DNA of 64,000 nt, taken from the NCBI RefSeq assembly GCF_900447045.1, contig NZ_UAWH01000014.1, forward strand, positions 742,501-806,500, written 5' to 3'. The notes beneath the pieces were generated by a model that saw only the letters and a list, made by a program, of their open reading frames with translations, did not search any database and had not been told where the DNA came from. The position numbers and the translations under genes are program-made. Shown here one piece after another: positions 39,045-46,923 of this stretch (position 1 is its first letter; each line of letters starts with the position of its first letter). This DNA comes from Clostridium paraputrificum (GTDB lineage Bacteria > Bacillota > Clostridia > Clostridiales > Clostridiaceae).

Positions 39045-40154
39045 ATGGCAGAGGAAACTAAAGCAAAAAGCAAAAAGACTGGTAATGATAAGAAAGATAG
39101 AAATGACAAGATGGCCATTGTTAAGAATTTAATAGAAAAAGGTAAGAAGAATGGTTCATTAACTTATAAAGAAATTATGGATGACATAGAGAACATAGAT
39201 TTAGGACCAGAACAAATAGAAAAGATTTATGAGGTTCTTGAATCTATGGGGATAGAAGTAATAGGTGATATTAATGGTGTTGAAGAGGTTGAAGAAGAAG
39301 TAGATCTTTCAATACCAGAAGGTATTGCTATTGATGACCCTGTTAGAATGTACTTAAAAGAAATAGGTAAGGTGCCATTATTATCTTCAGAAGAAGAAAT
39401 AGAACTTGCTTTAAGAATTGAACAAGGGGATCAATATGCTAAGAAGAAGCTAGCTGAAGCTAACTTAAGACTTGTTGTAAGTATAGCTAAGAGATATGTT
39501 GGTAGAGGTATGTTATTCCTAGATCTTATTCAAGAAGGTAACTTAGGACTTATTAAAGCCGTTGAAAAGTTTGATTATAGAAAAGGGTTCAAATTCTCTA
39601 CATATGCTACATGGTGGATAAGACAGGCGATTACAAGAGCTATAGCAGACCAAGCAAGAACAATTAGAATACCAGTTCATATGGTTGAAACTATAAATAA
39701 GCTTATAAGAGTACAAAGACAATTACTTCAAGAGTTAGGAAGAGATCCATTCCCAGAAGAGATTTCAAAGGTTATGGATTTACCAGTTGAAAAGGTAAGA
39801 GAAATTCAAAAAATAGCACAAGAGCCAGTTTCTTTAGAAACTCCAATCGGTGAAGAAGAAGATAGCCATTTAGGTGATTTCATTCCTGATGATGAAGCTC
39901 CAGCACCAGCAGAAGCTGCAGCATTTACTATGCTAAAAGAACAATTAATAAATGTTCTAGATACTTTAACTCCAAGAGAAGAAAAAGTATTAAGACTAAG
40001 ATTTGGTCTTGATGATGGTAGAGCAAGAACTCTTGAAGAAGTAGGTAAAGAGTTCAATGTAACAAGAGAAAGAATAAGACAGATAGAAGCTAAAGCTTTA
40101 AGAAAGCTTAGACACCCATCAAGAAGTAAAAAGCTTAAGGATTATTTAGATTAA
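39045..40154 (+). CDS. rpoD: RNA polymerase primary sigma factor
   Basis: Housekeeping sigma-A. Region 1.1 (about residues 15-75), 1.2 ([18 protein letters not shown]), 2 ([37 protein letters not shown]), 3, and 4.2 ([20 protein letters not shown]) are complete. The frame is open further upstream inside dnaG, but ATG 39045 has a perfect AAGGAGGT 9 nt upstream and starts 7 bp after the dnaG stop. An ATG at 39021 would overlap dnaG with a weaker site. About 369 residues. Confidence 0.97.
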   Translation: MAEETKAKSKKTGNDKKDRNDKMAIVKNLIEKGKKNGSLTYKEIMDDIENIDLGPEQIEKIYEVLESMGIEVIGDINGVEEVEEEVDLSIPEGIAIDDPVRMYLKEIGKVPLLSSEEEIELALRIEQGDQYAKKKLAEANLRLVVSIAKRYVGRGMLFLDLIQEGNLGLIKAVEKFDYRKGFKFSTYATWWIRQAITRAIADQARTIRIPVHMVETINKLIRVQRQLLQELGRDPFPEEISKVMDLPVEKVREIQKIAQEPVSLETPIGEEEDSHLGDFIPDDEAPAPAEAAAFTMLKEQLINVLDTLTPREEKVLRLRFGLDDGRARTLEEVGKEFNVTRERIRQIEAKALRKLRHPSRSKKLKDYLD

Positions 40155-40158
40155 TATA

Positions 40159-40198
40159 TACTAAAAAACATCTGTTGAAAAACAGATGTTTTTTAGTA
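40159..40198 (+). terminator. Terminator of dnaG-rpoD
   Basis: An 18-bp perfect stem closed by a GAAA tetraloop (40177-40180), with TTTTTT in the 3' arm. Confidence 0.93.
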
Positions 40199-40242
40199 CC
40201 TAGGGTAAAATATACTTATATGCTATTAGAAAGAGGTTTAAC

Positions 40243-40938
40243 ATGGACATTAGTAAAAGATTAGAGTTTATAGCAAATCATATAGATAAATGTGAAAGTA
40301 TTATAGATGTTGGTACAGATCATGGATATATTCCAATATATGCAGTGAAAAAAGGGCTTTGTAATAAGGCTATAGCATCTGATATAAATAAGGATCCTGT
40401 TAAAAAAGCACAATTAAATGTGGCTCTAGAAGGGTTGTCGAAAAAAATAGATGTTAGGCTAGGAGGAGGCTTACAAACAGTTGATATAAAAGAAGTAGAA
40501 GGTGTTGTAATTGCAGGTATGGGAGGAAACCTAATTAGAGATATACTAGAGCATGATAAAAGAAAGTTACCTTTCTATAAATTTTTAATATTACAACCAG
40601 CTCAAAATCCAGAAGTTCTTAGAGAATACTTGTATAATAACGGATATGAGATTTTAGAAGAAGATTTATGTTTTGATGAGGGAATTTACTATGAACTATT
40701 TAAAGTAAGGAAAAATAGTAAGGAAAATATGAAGTTAGACCCTATATATTATGAGTTTTCACCTGTACTATTAAAAGATAAGCACCCTTTAATGATAGGG
40801 TATTTAAAAGAAAAAGAAGAAAAATATAATAGAATAGTAAGCTTTATAAAAGAAGATAGTGAAAGTGCAATAAGAAGAAAAAAAGAAGTCCAAGATAAAT
40901 TAAATGAAATAAAAAGATTTATTGAAGAGGTGAAATAA
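40243..40938 (+). CDS. trmK: tRNA (adenine-22-N1)-methyltransferase
   Basis: TrmK makes m1A22 in tRNA. The SAM-binding domain opens RLEFIANHIDKCESIIDVGTDHGY; IAGMGGNLIRDIL and LQPAQNPEVLREYL are family motifs. A C-terminal coiled coil (about 175-231) is typical. Length 231 is normal. rpoD-trmK-nif3 is conserved in Firmicutes, and the next gene starts at the base after its stop codon. Confidence 0.95.
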   Translation: MDISKRLEFIANHIDKCESIIDVGTDHGYIPIYAVKKGLCNKAIASDINKDPVKKAQLNVALEGLSKKIDVRLGGGLQTVDIKEVEGVVIAGMGGNLIRDILEHDKRKLPFYKFLILQPAQNPEVLREYLYNNGYEILEEDLCFDEGIYYELFKVRKNSKENMKLDPIYYEFSPVLLKDKHPLMIGYLKEKEEKYNRIVSFIKEDSESAIRRKKEVQDKLNEIKRFIEEVK

Positions 40939-41733
40939 ATGACCATAACAGTAAAAGATATATCAAAAGAAATGGAGAAGTTAGCACCAATATTCTTAAA
41001 AGAAGACTTTGATAATGTAGGACTTATGGTTGGATCTAAAGATAAGGAAGTTAAAAAAGTCCTATTAGCGTTAGATTGTACTAAAGATGTTATTGAAGAG
41101 GGAAAAAGGGAAGGGGTAGACCTTATTATAACTCATCATCCACTAATATTTAGAAAACCAAGCAGAATTGTAAATGATGATCTTCAAGGATGGAAGATAA
41201 TAGAACTTATAAAGAACGATATATCTTTATATTCAAGTCATACTAATTTAGATTCTACTAAGGATGGTATAAATGAAGAAATTGTTAAGGTATTAGGTTT
41301 TTCTCAGGGGAAACTTATTGAGTCCTCAAAGGTTAGAGGATTTGAAGAATGTGGATTAGGTAGGGTTGTTTACTTAGATAGTGAAATAGAATTAAACAAT
41401 CTTATAAATATAGTTAAAGAGAAGCTTGGGATAAGCAGTTTAAGAGTTGTAGTAGGAAAAGAAAATGTGAAAAATATAGCTATAATAAATGGAAGTGGTC
41501 AAGACTTTTTTGGAAAAGCTATAGGAATGGGAGCAGATTGTATAATAACTGGTGATACGTCATATCATTTTGCTTCTGATTATAAAGAAATGGGAGTGTC
41601 AATTATAGACCCAGGACATTTTCCTACAGAATGGATAGTGTTTTTAAAGGTGATGAAAAAGATAGAAGAGAGATTTAGTACTATTGAATTCATTCACTCT
41701 AAGTGCAGTAAAGACCCTTATGAATATGTATAA
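40939..41733 (+). CDS. Nif3-like dinuclear metal centre protein
   Basis: A 264-residue NIF3/YqfO family member of the short type (no PII-like insert). Metal motifs: LIITHHPLIF (two His), SSHTNLDSTKDGINE and the C-terminal GHFPTEW. Often described as a GTP cyclohydrolase 1 type 2 homolog, but the function is not established. Translationally coupled to trmK (GAGGTGAAATAA followed by ATG). Confidence 0.93.
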   Translation: MTITVKDISKEMEKLAPIFLKEDFDNVGLMVGSKDKEVKKVLLALDCTKDVIEEGKREGVDLIITHHPLIFRKPSRIVNDDLQGWKIIELIKNDISLYSSHTNLDSTKDGINEEIVKVLGFSQGKLIESSKVRGFEECGLGRVVYLDSEIELNNLINIVKEKLGISSLRVVVGKENVKNIAIINGSGQDFFGKAIGMGADCIITGDTSYHFASDYKEMGVSIIDPGHFPTEWIVFLKVMKKIEERFSTIEFIHSKCSKDPYEYV

Positions 41734-41802
41734 AATAAGTATTTTTTTGAGTTATAAACATATATAAATAGTAGAACTCATCAATTTTGAGGAGGAACTA
41801 TT

Positions 41803-42036
41803 ATTAGTACACAAAAAGATTTTAAAAAGGCTTTTAAAAATATTAGGGAAAATTTTCAAAGTGGAATGAATAGAAGTTCTAGAGGATGGAGAAGCTGGCC
41901 AATATTTTATTTTTGTAGCCCTTTTAAGTTTATTATATTATGTGGACTTTTGGCTACATTACTTCTTTGTGGAGTTGGATTATATGGTCTAATTGTAATA
42001 ATTCTTTTAGTTCTATTATTTATATTTGTTCCATAA
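41803..42036 (+). CDS. Small membrane protein with apparent ATT start codon
   Basis: A perfect GAGGAGG (41789-41795) is followed 7 nt later by ATT and a 77-codon open frame. The N-terminal half is basic and amphipathic (STQKDFKKAFKNIRENF); the C-terminal half has one or two hydrophobic helices (FIILCGLLATLLLCGVGLYG, then IVIILLVLLFIFV). No ATG, GTG or TTG is in frame near the ribosome site; the first in-frame ATG (41866) lacks a good site. I do not recognise the family. Real translation from ATT is inference; it lies just upstream of rnpB. Confidence 0.5.
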   Translation: MSTQKDFKKAFKNIRENFQSGMNRSSRGWRSWPIFYFCSPFKFIILCGLLATLLLCGVGLYGLIVIILLVLLFIFVP

Positions 42037-42084
42037 TTGTAAAAAAGTTCAACTTGTAAAAGTATAAGGAGTATGATATTATAG

Positions 42085-42437
42085 TCTTTGCGAGTGAGAC
42101 ATGCAATCGCTGCTAGTCTTTGAACTAGGAGAGGAAAGTCGGGGCTCCGTAGGGCAGGGTGCTGGATAACGTCCAGTCAAGGTGACTTGAAGGAAAGTGC
42201 AACAGAGATATACCGCCTATTTTTATAGGTAAGGGTGGAAAGGCGAGGTAAGAGCTCACCAGCGTGGTGGAGACATCACGGCTATGTAAACCCCACCTGG
42301 AGCAAGACCGAATAGAGAGGCATTTAAGGGGTTGCCCGTCCCGCCTCTGGGTGTGTCGCTTGAGTTTACTGGCAACAGTAAGCCTAGATAGATGATTGCT
42401 TAAGACAGAACCCCGCTTATGGCTTATCTCGCAAAAA
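42085..42437 (+). ncRNA. rnpB: RNase P RNA, bacterial class A
   Basis: The catalytic RNA of RNase P. Conserved blocks: GAGAGGAAAGTCGGGGCTCC, AGGGCAGGGTGCTGG with GATAACGTCCAG, ACAGAGATATACCGCC, GGTAAGGGTGGAAAGG, TAAACCCCACCTGGAGCAAG and ACAGAACCCCGCTTATGGC. The ends pair (TTTGCGAG 42087-42094 with CTCGCAAA 42428-42435). Layout matches class A, not the Bacillus class B. In helix P4 the change CCGGG to CGGGG on one strand is compensated by CCCGG to CCCCG on the other, with the bulged U kept, supporting a functional RNA. Confidence 0.97.
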
Positions 42438-42514
42438 AAGAGATTTCAAGGGTTTGAAGGGAAGAAATTAAATTTTTCACTTGCAGTTTCCCTTATTATA
42501 TTTATAAGCTTTGT

Positions 42515-42557
42515 AATAGAGGTGTAATCTTATTGGTTACATCTCTATTTCTTTTTT
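42515..42557 (+). terminator. Terminator downstream of rnpB
   Basis: AATAGAGGTGTAA pairs with TTACATCTCTATT, followed by TTCTTTTTT. About 80 nt after the mature RNase P RNA end, consistent with 3' trimming of the precursor. Confidence 0.85.
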
Positions 42558-42818
42558 AGTAATATGGATTGACTGAAATAATGAATTTTATAGTGTTTCT
42601 AGTATTAATTGAAGTAAGTGGGTTTTAGTTGATATGCTTTAAGATATTGTTTGTATTTATTGTTTTTTCTTTTTTGTTAAAGAAGTGTTAAAGAAATATG
42701 AATAATATTGACCTGATTTAATATTTATATAATAATATTTTATAAAAATTAAAAAATAAAGAAATTTCGTTTGTATTGGGATAATAATTAATACTTTTAT
42801 TAAATTTGGGAGGGTTAA
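42558..42818. other. AT-rich intergenic region, no gene seen
   Basis: Contains a possible promoter for the following gene (TTGACC near 42709 with TATAAT-like sequence after it, but poor spacing). Nothing else recognised. Confidence 0.5.
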
Positions 42819-43031
42819 ATGAGAAACAACAGAAAAACAAGTGAAGCACAAAGGAATGCAGATAAAAGATGGAGAGAAAAAAATAGAGAGCATGCAAATT
42901 ATTTGAAAAATAGAACTAGTGCAAGGTGCTTTATAAGGAATAAAGCTACACTAGAAGATATAGAAGAGTTAAAAGAGTTACTTAGAGTAAGAGCTGAAGT
43001 GTTAAGTAAAGAAAATAATCTATTATGTTAA
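42819..43031 (+). CDS. Small basic protein of unknown function
   Basis: A 70-residue, very charged protein (MRNNRKTSEAQRNADKRWRE, then NREHANYLKNRTSARCFIRN), with a C-terminal amphipathic helix (LEDIEELKELLRVRAEVL). No membrane segment. The basic first half suggests nucleic-acid contact, but no known domain is recognised. The ribosome site GGGAGGG lies 7 nt before ATG, and a terminator follows, so the gene is probably real. Confidence 0.65.
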   Translation: MRNNRKTSEAQRNADKRWREKNREHANYLKNRTSARCFIRNKATLEDIEELKELLRVRAEVLSKENNLLC

Positions 43032-43068
43032 AGGCTAGGATATAGTTAGTATTCTAGTCTTTATTTTT
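43031..43068 (+). terminator. Terminator of the 70-residue gene
   Basis: AAGGCTAGGATA with TATTCTAGTCTT, 12 bp including two G-U pairs, followed by TATTTTT. Confidence 0.75.
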
Positions 43069-43209
43069 GTAGCAATAGAAAAAACTTTAATCTACAATGA
43101 TATATACTAGGTTAACCTCTATTACTTTTTTATCCTATATTAATGAAATTGTATACATAATATGATATAATAATTAAATAATTATACTTTTAATTAATGA
43201 GGTGGGGGA

Positions 43210-43566
43210 ATGGTTAAATTAGTTAGAAAATTTGTTACAGATATTAGGTTAAGTAAACTTAATGCAGTAAAATATAGTGGTATTGTAGCCTTCTTAATTT
43301 TTGCTACTTCAGTTACTTATAAAAATTTAATGGGGACTTCAGTAAAAGATGCAATAATAACATCTGGTATTAGTGCAGCAATATTATTTGTAGCTCTTTA
43401 TTTTATGTGTTTTGCAATTGTAAAGCAAATGGATAAAAAGGATGCAAGGATTGAAGCTGAAAAGCAAAGGGAATTAGAAGAGAGAAGAAGAAGGCTTGAA
43501 GAAAGAAGTGGGAAAAAAGTTAATAATAAGAAGAAAAAGAAAAATAGACAAGCTTATAATGAATAG
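43210..43566 (+). CDS. Small two-helix membrane protein with coiled-coil tail
   Basis: A 118-residue protein: a basic N-terminus, two membrane helices (about 23-41 and 50-72), then a charged coiled coil (EAEKQRELEERRRRLEERSG) and a Lys-rich end (KKVNNKKKKKNRQ). Function unknown. The ribosome site GAGGTGGGGGA is strong. Confidence 0.65.
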   Translation: MVKLVRKFVTDIRLSKLNAVKYSGIVAFLIFATSVTYKNLMGTSVKDAIITSGISAAILFVALYFMCFAIVKQMDKKDARIEAEKQRELEERRRRLEERSGKKVNNKKKKKNRQAYNE

Positions 43567-43570
43567 TAAA

Positions 43571-43606
43571 AATGGTGAGGGATAAAATTTATCCTTCACC
43601 ATTAAT
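43571..43606. terminator. Bidirectional terminator between convergent genes
   Basis: AATGGTGAGGGATAAA with TTTATCCTTCACCATT, T-rich on both flanks (TTTTT plus strand; TTTTTACT minus strand). Confidence 0.85.
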
Positions 43607-43627
43607 TTTTTATGTATAGATCAGTTA

Positions 43628-43663
43628 TATTTTCTGTGACTTGGAGCTTGTAACGGAACAACC
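43628..43663 (+). repeat. Dispersed intergenic element, copy E (core only)
   Basis: TTTTCTGTGACTTGGAGCTT and the following GTAACGGAACAA match the core of copy A closely (about 26 of 31 positions by eye). The arms are missing. It abuts the stop codon of the minus-strand gene that ends at 43667. Confidence 0.55.
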
Positions 43664-43666
43664 TTT

Positions 43667-44524
43667 TTAGTTAAAAATAGCTGTTACCCATTCGTTGCTT
43701 TGATGCTTTTCTATCATATTAAATCCATTACACTCTACCATAGATTTGATGTTATCAAAGCTCCATTCAACTAAGCCGGAAACAAGAAGGGTTCCATTGT
43801 CCTTTAAATGAGCTTTAATAAAGTTCATAAACATATGAGTTTCTTCTCCACCAATGTTTATATATATCCAGTCAAATTCTCCTTCAATGTTAACCTCATT
43901 AGAAAGAGCATCTCCAACAAAAACCTTTATATTATTTAAGCCGTTTAAAGAAGCGTTTAGTTCCACTTCATCCTTTACATCTCTAATATCTAAAGCAACT
44001 ACTTCACTAGCTCCTTTAATTGCTGTTGCAATGGATAGTATACCAGATCCAGTTCCTATATCTAATACTTTTTTATTAGAAAAGTCTTTGGATAGAATTA
44101 CTCTAAGAAGATCTTGAGTAGTTTCATGTAGACCAGTACCAAAAGCTCCTTGAGAAATAAAATTTATTTTGTTTTTACCTTCTATTTCTTCATCAGGAGA
44201 AGCAAGAACCCAGTTCTCATCTATATTTATAGCAGGTAAAGAAAAATCATTATAATTATAGTTTTCTTCATATACATTAATAGGTGTTTCATTAATCAAA
44301 TGAGAAACCTTGTCTTTAAAACCTTCTAAGTCTTCCTCTTCTCCATCAAAGGCAACTTTTAATGTAGTTAATTCATCTTCTTTTTCTATATATCCATATC
44401 CATTTTCATCAGTAGTTATTTCTAATGGACTTTCATAAAATGCGTTATAGATTTCATTTATTTGTAGTATTTCGATCTTTTCATCTACTTTATTTAAAGG
44501 CATATTATAACAAATAATAAACAT
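43667..44524 (-). CDS. PrmA-like SAM methyltransferase (paralog of prmA)
   Basis: A 285-residue protein. Its second half has the PrmA signature ISQGAFGTGLHETTQDLLR and SAM-binding VLDIGTGSGILSIATAIKGA, but the catalytic-loop NIIAE of PrmA reads NIGGEE and the N-terminal substrate domain is unlike that of the true PrmA at 19192. It therefore probably methylates another protein. The N-terminal half is acidic and unassigned. The start is at 44524 with GAGAGGAG upstream. Confidence 0.8.
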   Translation of the reverse strand: MFIICYNMPLNKVDEKIEILQINEIYNAFYESPLEITTDENGYGYIEKEDELTTLKVAFDGEEEDLEGFKDKVSHLINETPINVYEENYNYNDFSLPAINIDENWVLASPDEEIEGKNKINFISQGAFGTGLHETTQDLLRVILSKDFSNKKVLDIGTGSGILSIATAIKGASEVVALDIRDVKDEVELNASLNGLNNIKVFVGDALSNEVNIEGEFDWIYINIGGEETHMFMNFIKAHLKDNGTLLVSGLVEWSFDNIKSMVECNGFNMIEKHQSNEWVTAIFN

Positions 44525-44554
44525 AGAAAATCTCCTCTCTTTTAAGCTAATATC

Positions 44555-44583
44555 ATCTTATTACAAGAAATGAATTATGTAAA
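44555..44583 (-). promoter_or_regulatory. Promoter of the PrmA-like gene
   Basis: On the minus strand, TTTACA (44578-44583), 17-nt spacer, TAAGAT (44555-44560). Confidence 0.55.
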
Positions 44584-44633
44584 GTGTGAGAGAATATGAT
44601 AAAATTATTATTAGGATTTAAGGAGGGATAGTC

Positions 44634-45590
44634 GTGAAAAAAATAGTTGTTTTAGATGGAATCACTTTAGGAAATGTTGATTTTGATAAGTTAAAAGAAT
44701 TTGGTGAATTAGTATACTTTGATAAAACAAATGCTGATGAAGTAGTTGATAGAGTAAAGGATGCAGCAATAGTACTAACTAATAAAGTTGTATTAAATAG
44801 AGAAAATTTAAAAGATGCAAGTAAATTAGAATTAATTTGTGAAATGGCTACAGGATTTAATAATATTGATATAGAGTATGCTAAGGAGAGAAATATTGCA
44901 GTGACTAATGTTGCAGGATATTCTACACCAACTGTAGCTCAGCATACATTTGCAACATTATTGCATTTATATGACAAGATTTCTTATTATGATAATTTTG
45001 TTAAGAGTGGAGCGTATTCATCATCAGGCTTATTTACTAATTTAGATAAGCCTTACAATGATATAGAAGGTAAGAGATGGGGAATAGTAGGGTTAGGAGC
45101 TATAGGAAGAAAGGTAGCTCATATTGCAGATGCCTTTGGTTGTGAAGTGGTATACTATTCAACATCAGGAAAAAATAACAGTTCAGATTATAGAAGAGTA
45201 GAACTAGATGAGTTATTAAAAGAATGTGATATTATATCAATTCATGCTCCTTTAAATGAGAATACTCAAAGCTTATTTAATTATAAAAATATAAGCAAAA
45301 TGAAAAAGGATGCTGTACTGATTAATATGGGAAGAGGACCTATAGTTGTTGATGAAGATTTAGCTAAAGCTATTGATGAAGAACTTATAGCTGGTGCTGC
45401 CTTGGATGTATTTATGGTAGAACCTATGCCAGCAGATAACCCATTTTTAAAGGTTAAAAATAAAGATAGATTAGTGTTAACTCCACATATTGCATGGGCT
45501 AGTATTGAAGCTAGAGAAAGATTATTTAAGGATTTAATAGAGAATATACATGCTTTTTATAGAGGAGAAGCTAGAAATAGAATAGTTTAA
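44634..45590 (+). CDS. D-2-hydroxyacid dehydrogenase (NAD-dependent)
   Basis: A 318-residue member of the D-isomer 2-hydroxyacid dehydrogenase family. The NAD-binding GLGAIGRKVA, the signature MKKDAVLINMGRGPIVVDEDL (catalytic Arg near ATGFNNID, Glu in the LDVFMVEPMP region) and the catalytic His in LTPHIAWAS are present. Closest in motif to glycerate/hydroxypyruvate reductases, but the substrate cannot be fixed. GTG start at 44634 after AAGGAGGG. Single gene with a terminator. Confidence 0.88.
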   Translation: MKKIVVLDGITLGNVDFDKLKEFGELVYFDKTNADEVVDRVKDAAIVLTNKVVLNRENLKDASKLELICEMATGFNNIDIEYAKERNIAVTNVAGYSTPTVAQHTFATLLHLYDKISYYDNFVKSGAYSSSGLFTNLDKPYNDIEGKRWGIVGLGAIGRKVAHIADAFGCEVVYYSTSGKNNSSDYRRVELDELLKECDIISIHAPLNENTQSLFNYKNISKMKKDAVLINMGRGPIVVDEDLAKAIDEELIAGAALDVFMVEPMPADNPFLKVKNKDRLVLTPHIAWASIEARERLFKDLIENIHAFYRGEARNRIV

Positions 45591-45621
45591 AAAATAAGCC
45601 TAGGGTTACTAGGCTTATTTT
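45591..45621. terminator. Bidirectional terminator between convergent genes
   Basis: AAAATAAGCCTAG / CTAGGCTTATTTT around a 5-nt loop. It starts just after one stop codon and contains the stop codon of the minus-strand gene. Confidence 0.9.
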
Positions 45622-46403
45622 AATACATATTCTTCAATTGCTTTAATTACTCCATAATTTCTATTGCTTTTTGCTATATAGTTACCGTATTGTTTCATAT
45701 CTTCATTTGCATTTTCCATAACAAAACTAAATTTAGCCTTACCAAGCATTTCTATATCATTGTAGAAGTCGCCAAAAACCATAGTTTCCTCATAAGAAAT
45801 ATTTTCATCATTTTGAATTTTTTCTAAGGCAGCTCCTTTATTAACATTCTTATTCATAATATCAAGCCATATTTCACCGGCAACCACAACCATAAATTCA
45901 TCTCCAAATAGAGGATTTAAAACTTTATTGGAATTATTAGATGCTCCTGAGAGGTCGCATAGTGTAATTTTAAAAATATCATCATCAATAGAATATAAGT
46001 CTTCTACTACATGCTTCTTTATATAGTATTTATCAATCTCTTTTAAGAAATCATCACTACATGGTTTATGATATGCACCTTTTGTACCACATAAAATTAA
46101 CTCTATGTTTTCTATATCTTCACAAGCTTTTATAATAGCTGTTACAAAGTCTTTCTTTATAATATCTATGCAAGACTTACCTTTATCTTCAACTACATAA
46201 GCACCATTGTCACAAATATAATAAATGTGATCTGAATAAGGCTTGAAGTTTTCGTATAAAGTAGGGTAAGGTCTTCCACTAGCTACTACAAATTTAACGT
46301 TTTTATTATTTAGTTTTTCTAATACTTCAAAAAAGTTCGATGGTAGCTTCCCATGTTCATCTAATAGTGTTCCATCCATATCTGTTGCAATTAACTTTAT
46401 CAT
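45615..46403 (-). CDS. Cof-type HAD-superfamily phosphatase
   Basis: A 262-residue HAD hydrolase of the IIB (Cof/YidA) group, which dephosphorylates sugar phosphates or cofactors. Motif I DMDGTLLD, motif II VASGRP, a conserved Lys (in NVNKGAALEKI) and motif IV FGDFYNDIEML are visible, with the large cap domain (about 85-190). The open frame starts at GTG 46412 inside the ribosome site AAAGGGTGG; ATG at 46403 gives the family N-terminus IKLIATDMDGT. Substrate unknown. Confidence 0.88.
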   Translation of the reverse strand: MIKLIATDMDGTLLDEHGKLPSNFFEVLEKLNNKNVKFVVASGRPYPTLYENFKPYSDHIYYICDNGAYVVEDKGKSCIDIIKKDFVTAIIKACEDIENIELILCGTKGAYHKPCSDDFLKEIDKYYIKKHVVEDLYSIDDDIFKITLCDLSGASNNSNKVLNPLFGDEFMVVVAGEIWLDIMNKNVNKGAALEKIQNDENISYEETMVFGDFYNDIEMLGKAKFSFVMENANEDMKQYGNYIAKSNRNYGVIKAIEEYVLK

Positions 46404-46451
46404 ATAGTCCACCCTTTTCGTTGAATAATTTTCATTAGTATTTCATAAGTT

Positions 46452-46461
46452 ATTATACCAT
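46452..46461 (-). promoter_or_regulatory. Extended -10 promoter of the HAD gene
   Basis: TGGTATAAT on the minus strand, about 50 bp before the start codon; no good -35. Confidence 0.5.
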
Positions 46462-46511
46462 AGTAAAAGAGTTGGAAAAATAAATACACTAACAAGAAAC
46501 AAATGGAAATA

Positions 46512-46540
46512 TTGACATATAATCAATAATATAGTAATAT
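46512..46540 (+). promoter_or_regulatory. Promoter of the T-box/leuA unit
   Basis: -35 TTGACA (46512-46517), 17-nt spacer, -10 TAATAT (46535-46540). Confidence 0.88.
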
Positions 46541-46564
46541 TACAAATAAGTTAATAATTAGAAA

Positions 46565-46773
46565 AACGTTGATTGAGAGTAGTAGAAAGAAAAGATTCTT
46601 TTTAGAGAGCGAGTGCTTTGCTGGGAAACTCGTAGGAATAACTTTTGAACTTGCTCATGAGTTGTAAGGTTTAATTTAAATCTTATCGGTATATCTATCG
46701 TTATTTTAAGTAAGTATAATTTTGGATGGTACCGCGTAAATCGCTCCAATAAGGAGTAATTTACGCGGTTTTA
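46565..46773 (+). promoter_or_regulatory. T-box riboswitch (probable leucine) upstream of leuA
   Basis: Stem I features (AGAGAGCGAGTG, GCTGGGAAACTCG), a specifier region GAACTTGCTCATGAG with CTC (Leu) at 46654-46656, and the T-box core GGATGGTACCGCG (46724-46736). The terminator is CCGCGTAAAT (46732-46741) with ATTTACGCGG (46759-46768) then TTTT. Uncharged tRNA should stabilise the antiterminator and turn on leuA. The specifier choice agrees with the downstream gene but was read by eye. Confidence 0.92.
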
Positions 46774-46793
46774 ATATTATATGAGAGGTGAAA

Positions 46794-46871
46794 TTGGATG
46801 GGGTTAATAGTTTAGTAGAGAAAATAATTATTGTGATTTTAAAGCTTAAAGGGGTAATTGAATCGCTGTGA
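46794..46871 (+). CDS. Possible 25-codon leader ORF between T-box and leuA
   Basis: TTG at 46794 after GAGAGGTG reads 25 codons, about half of them Leu, Ile or Val, then TGA. There is no obvious second attenuator after it, so it may be a chance frame. Confidence 0.25.
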   Translation: MDGVNSLVEKIIIVILKLKGVIESL

Positions 46872-46923
46872 TTTTATATAGGTTTTATAAAAGCAATAAG
46901 TATTAATAAAGGGGGCTTAAAAC

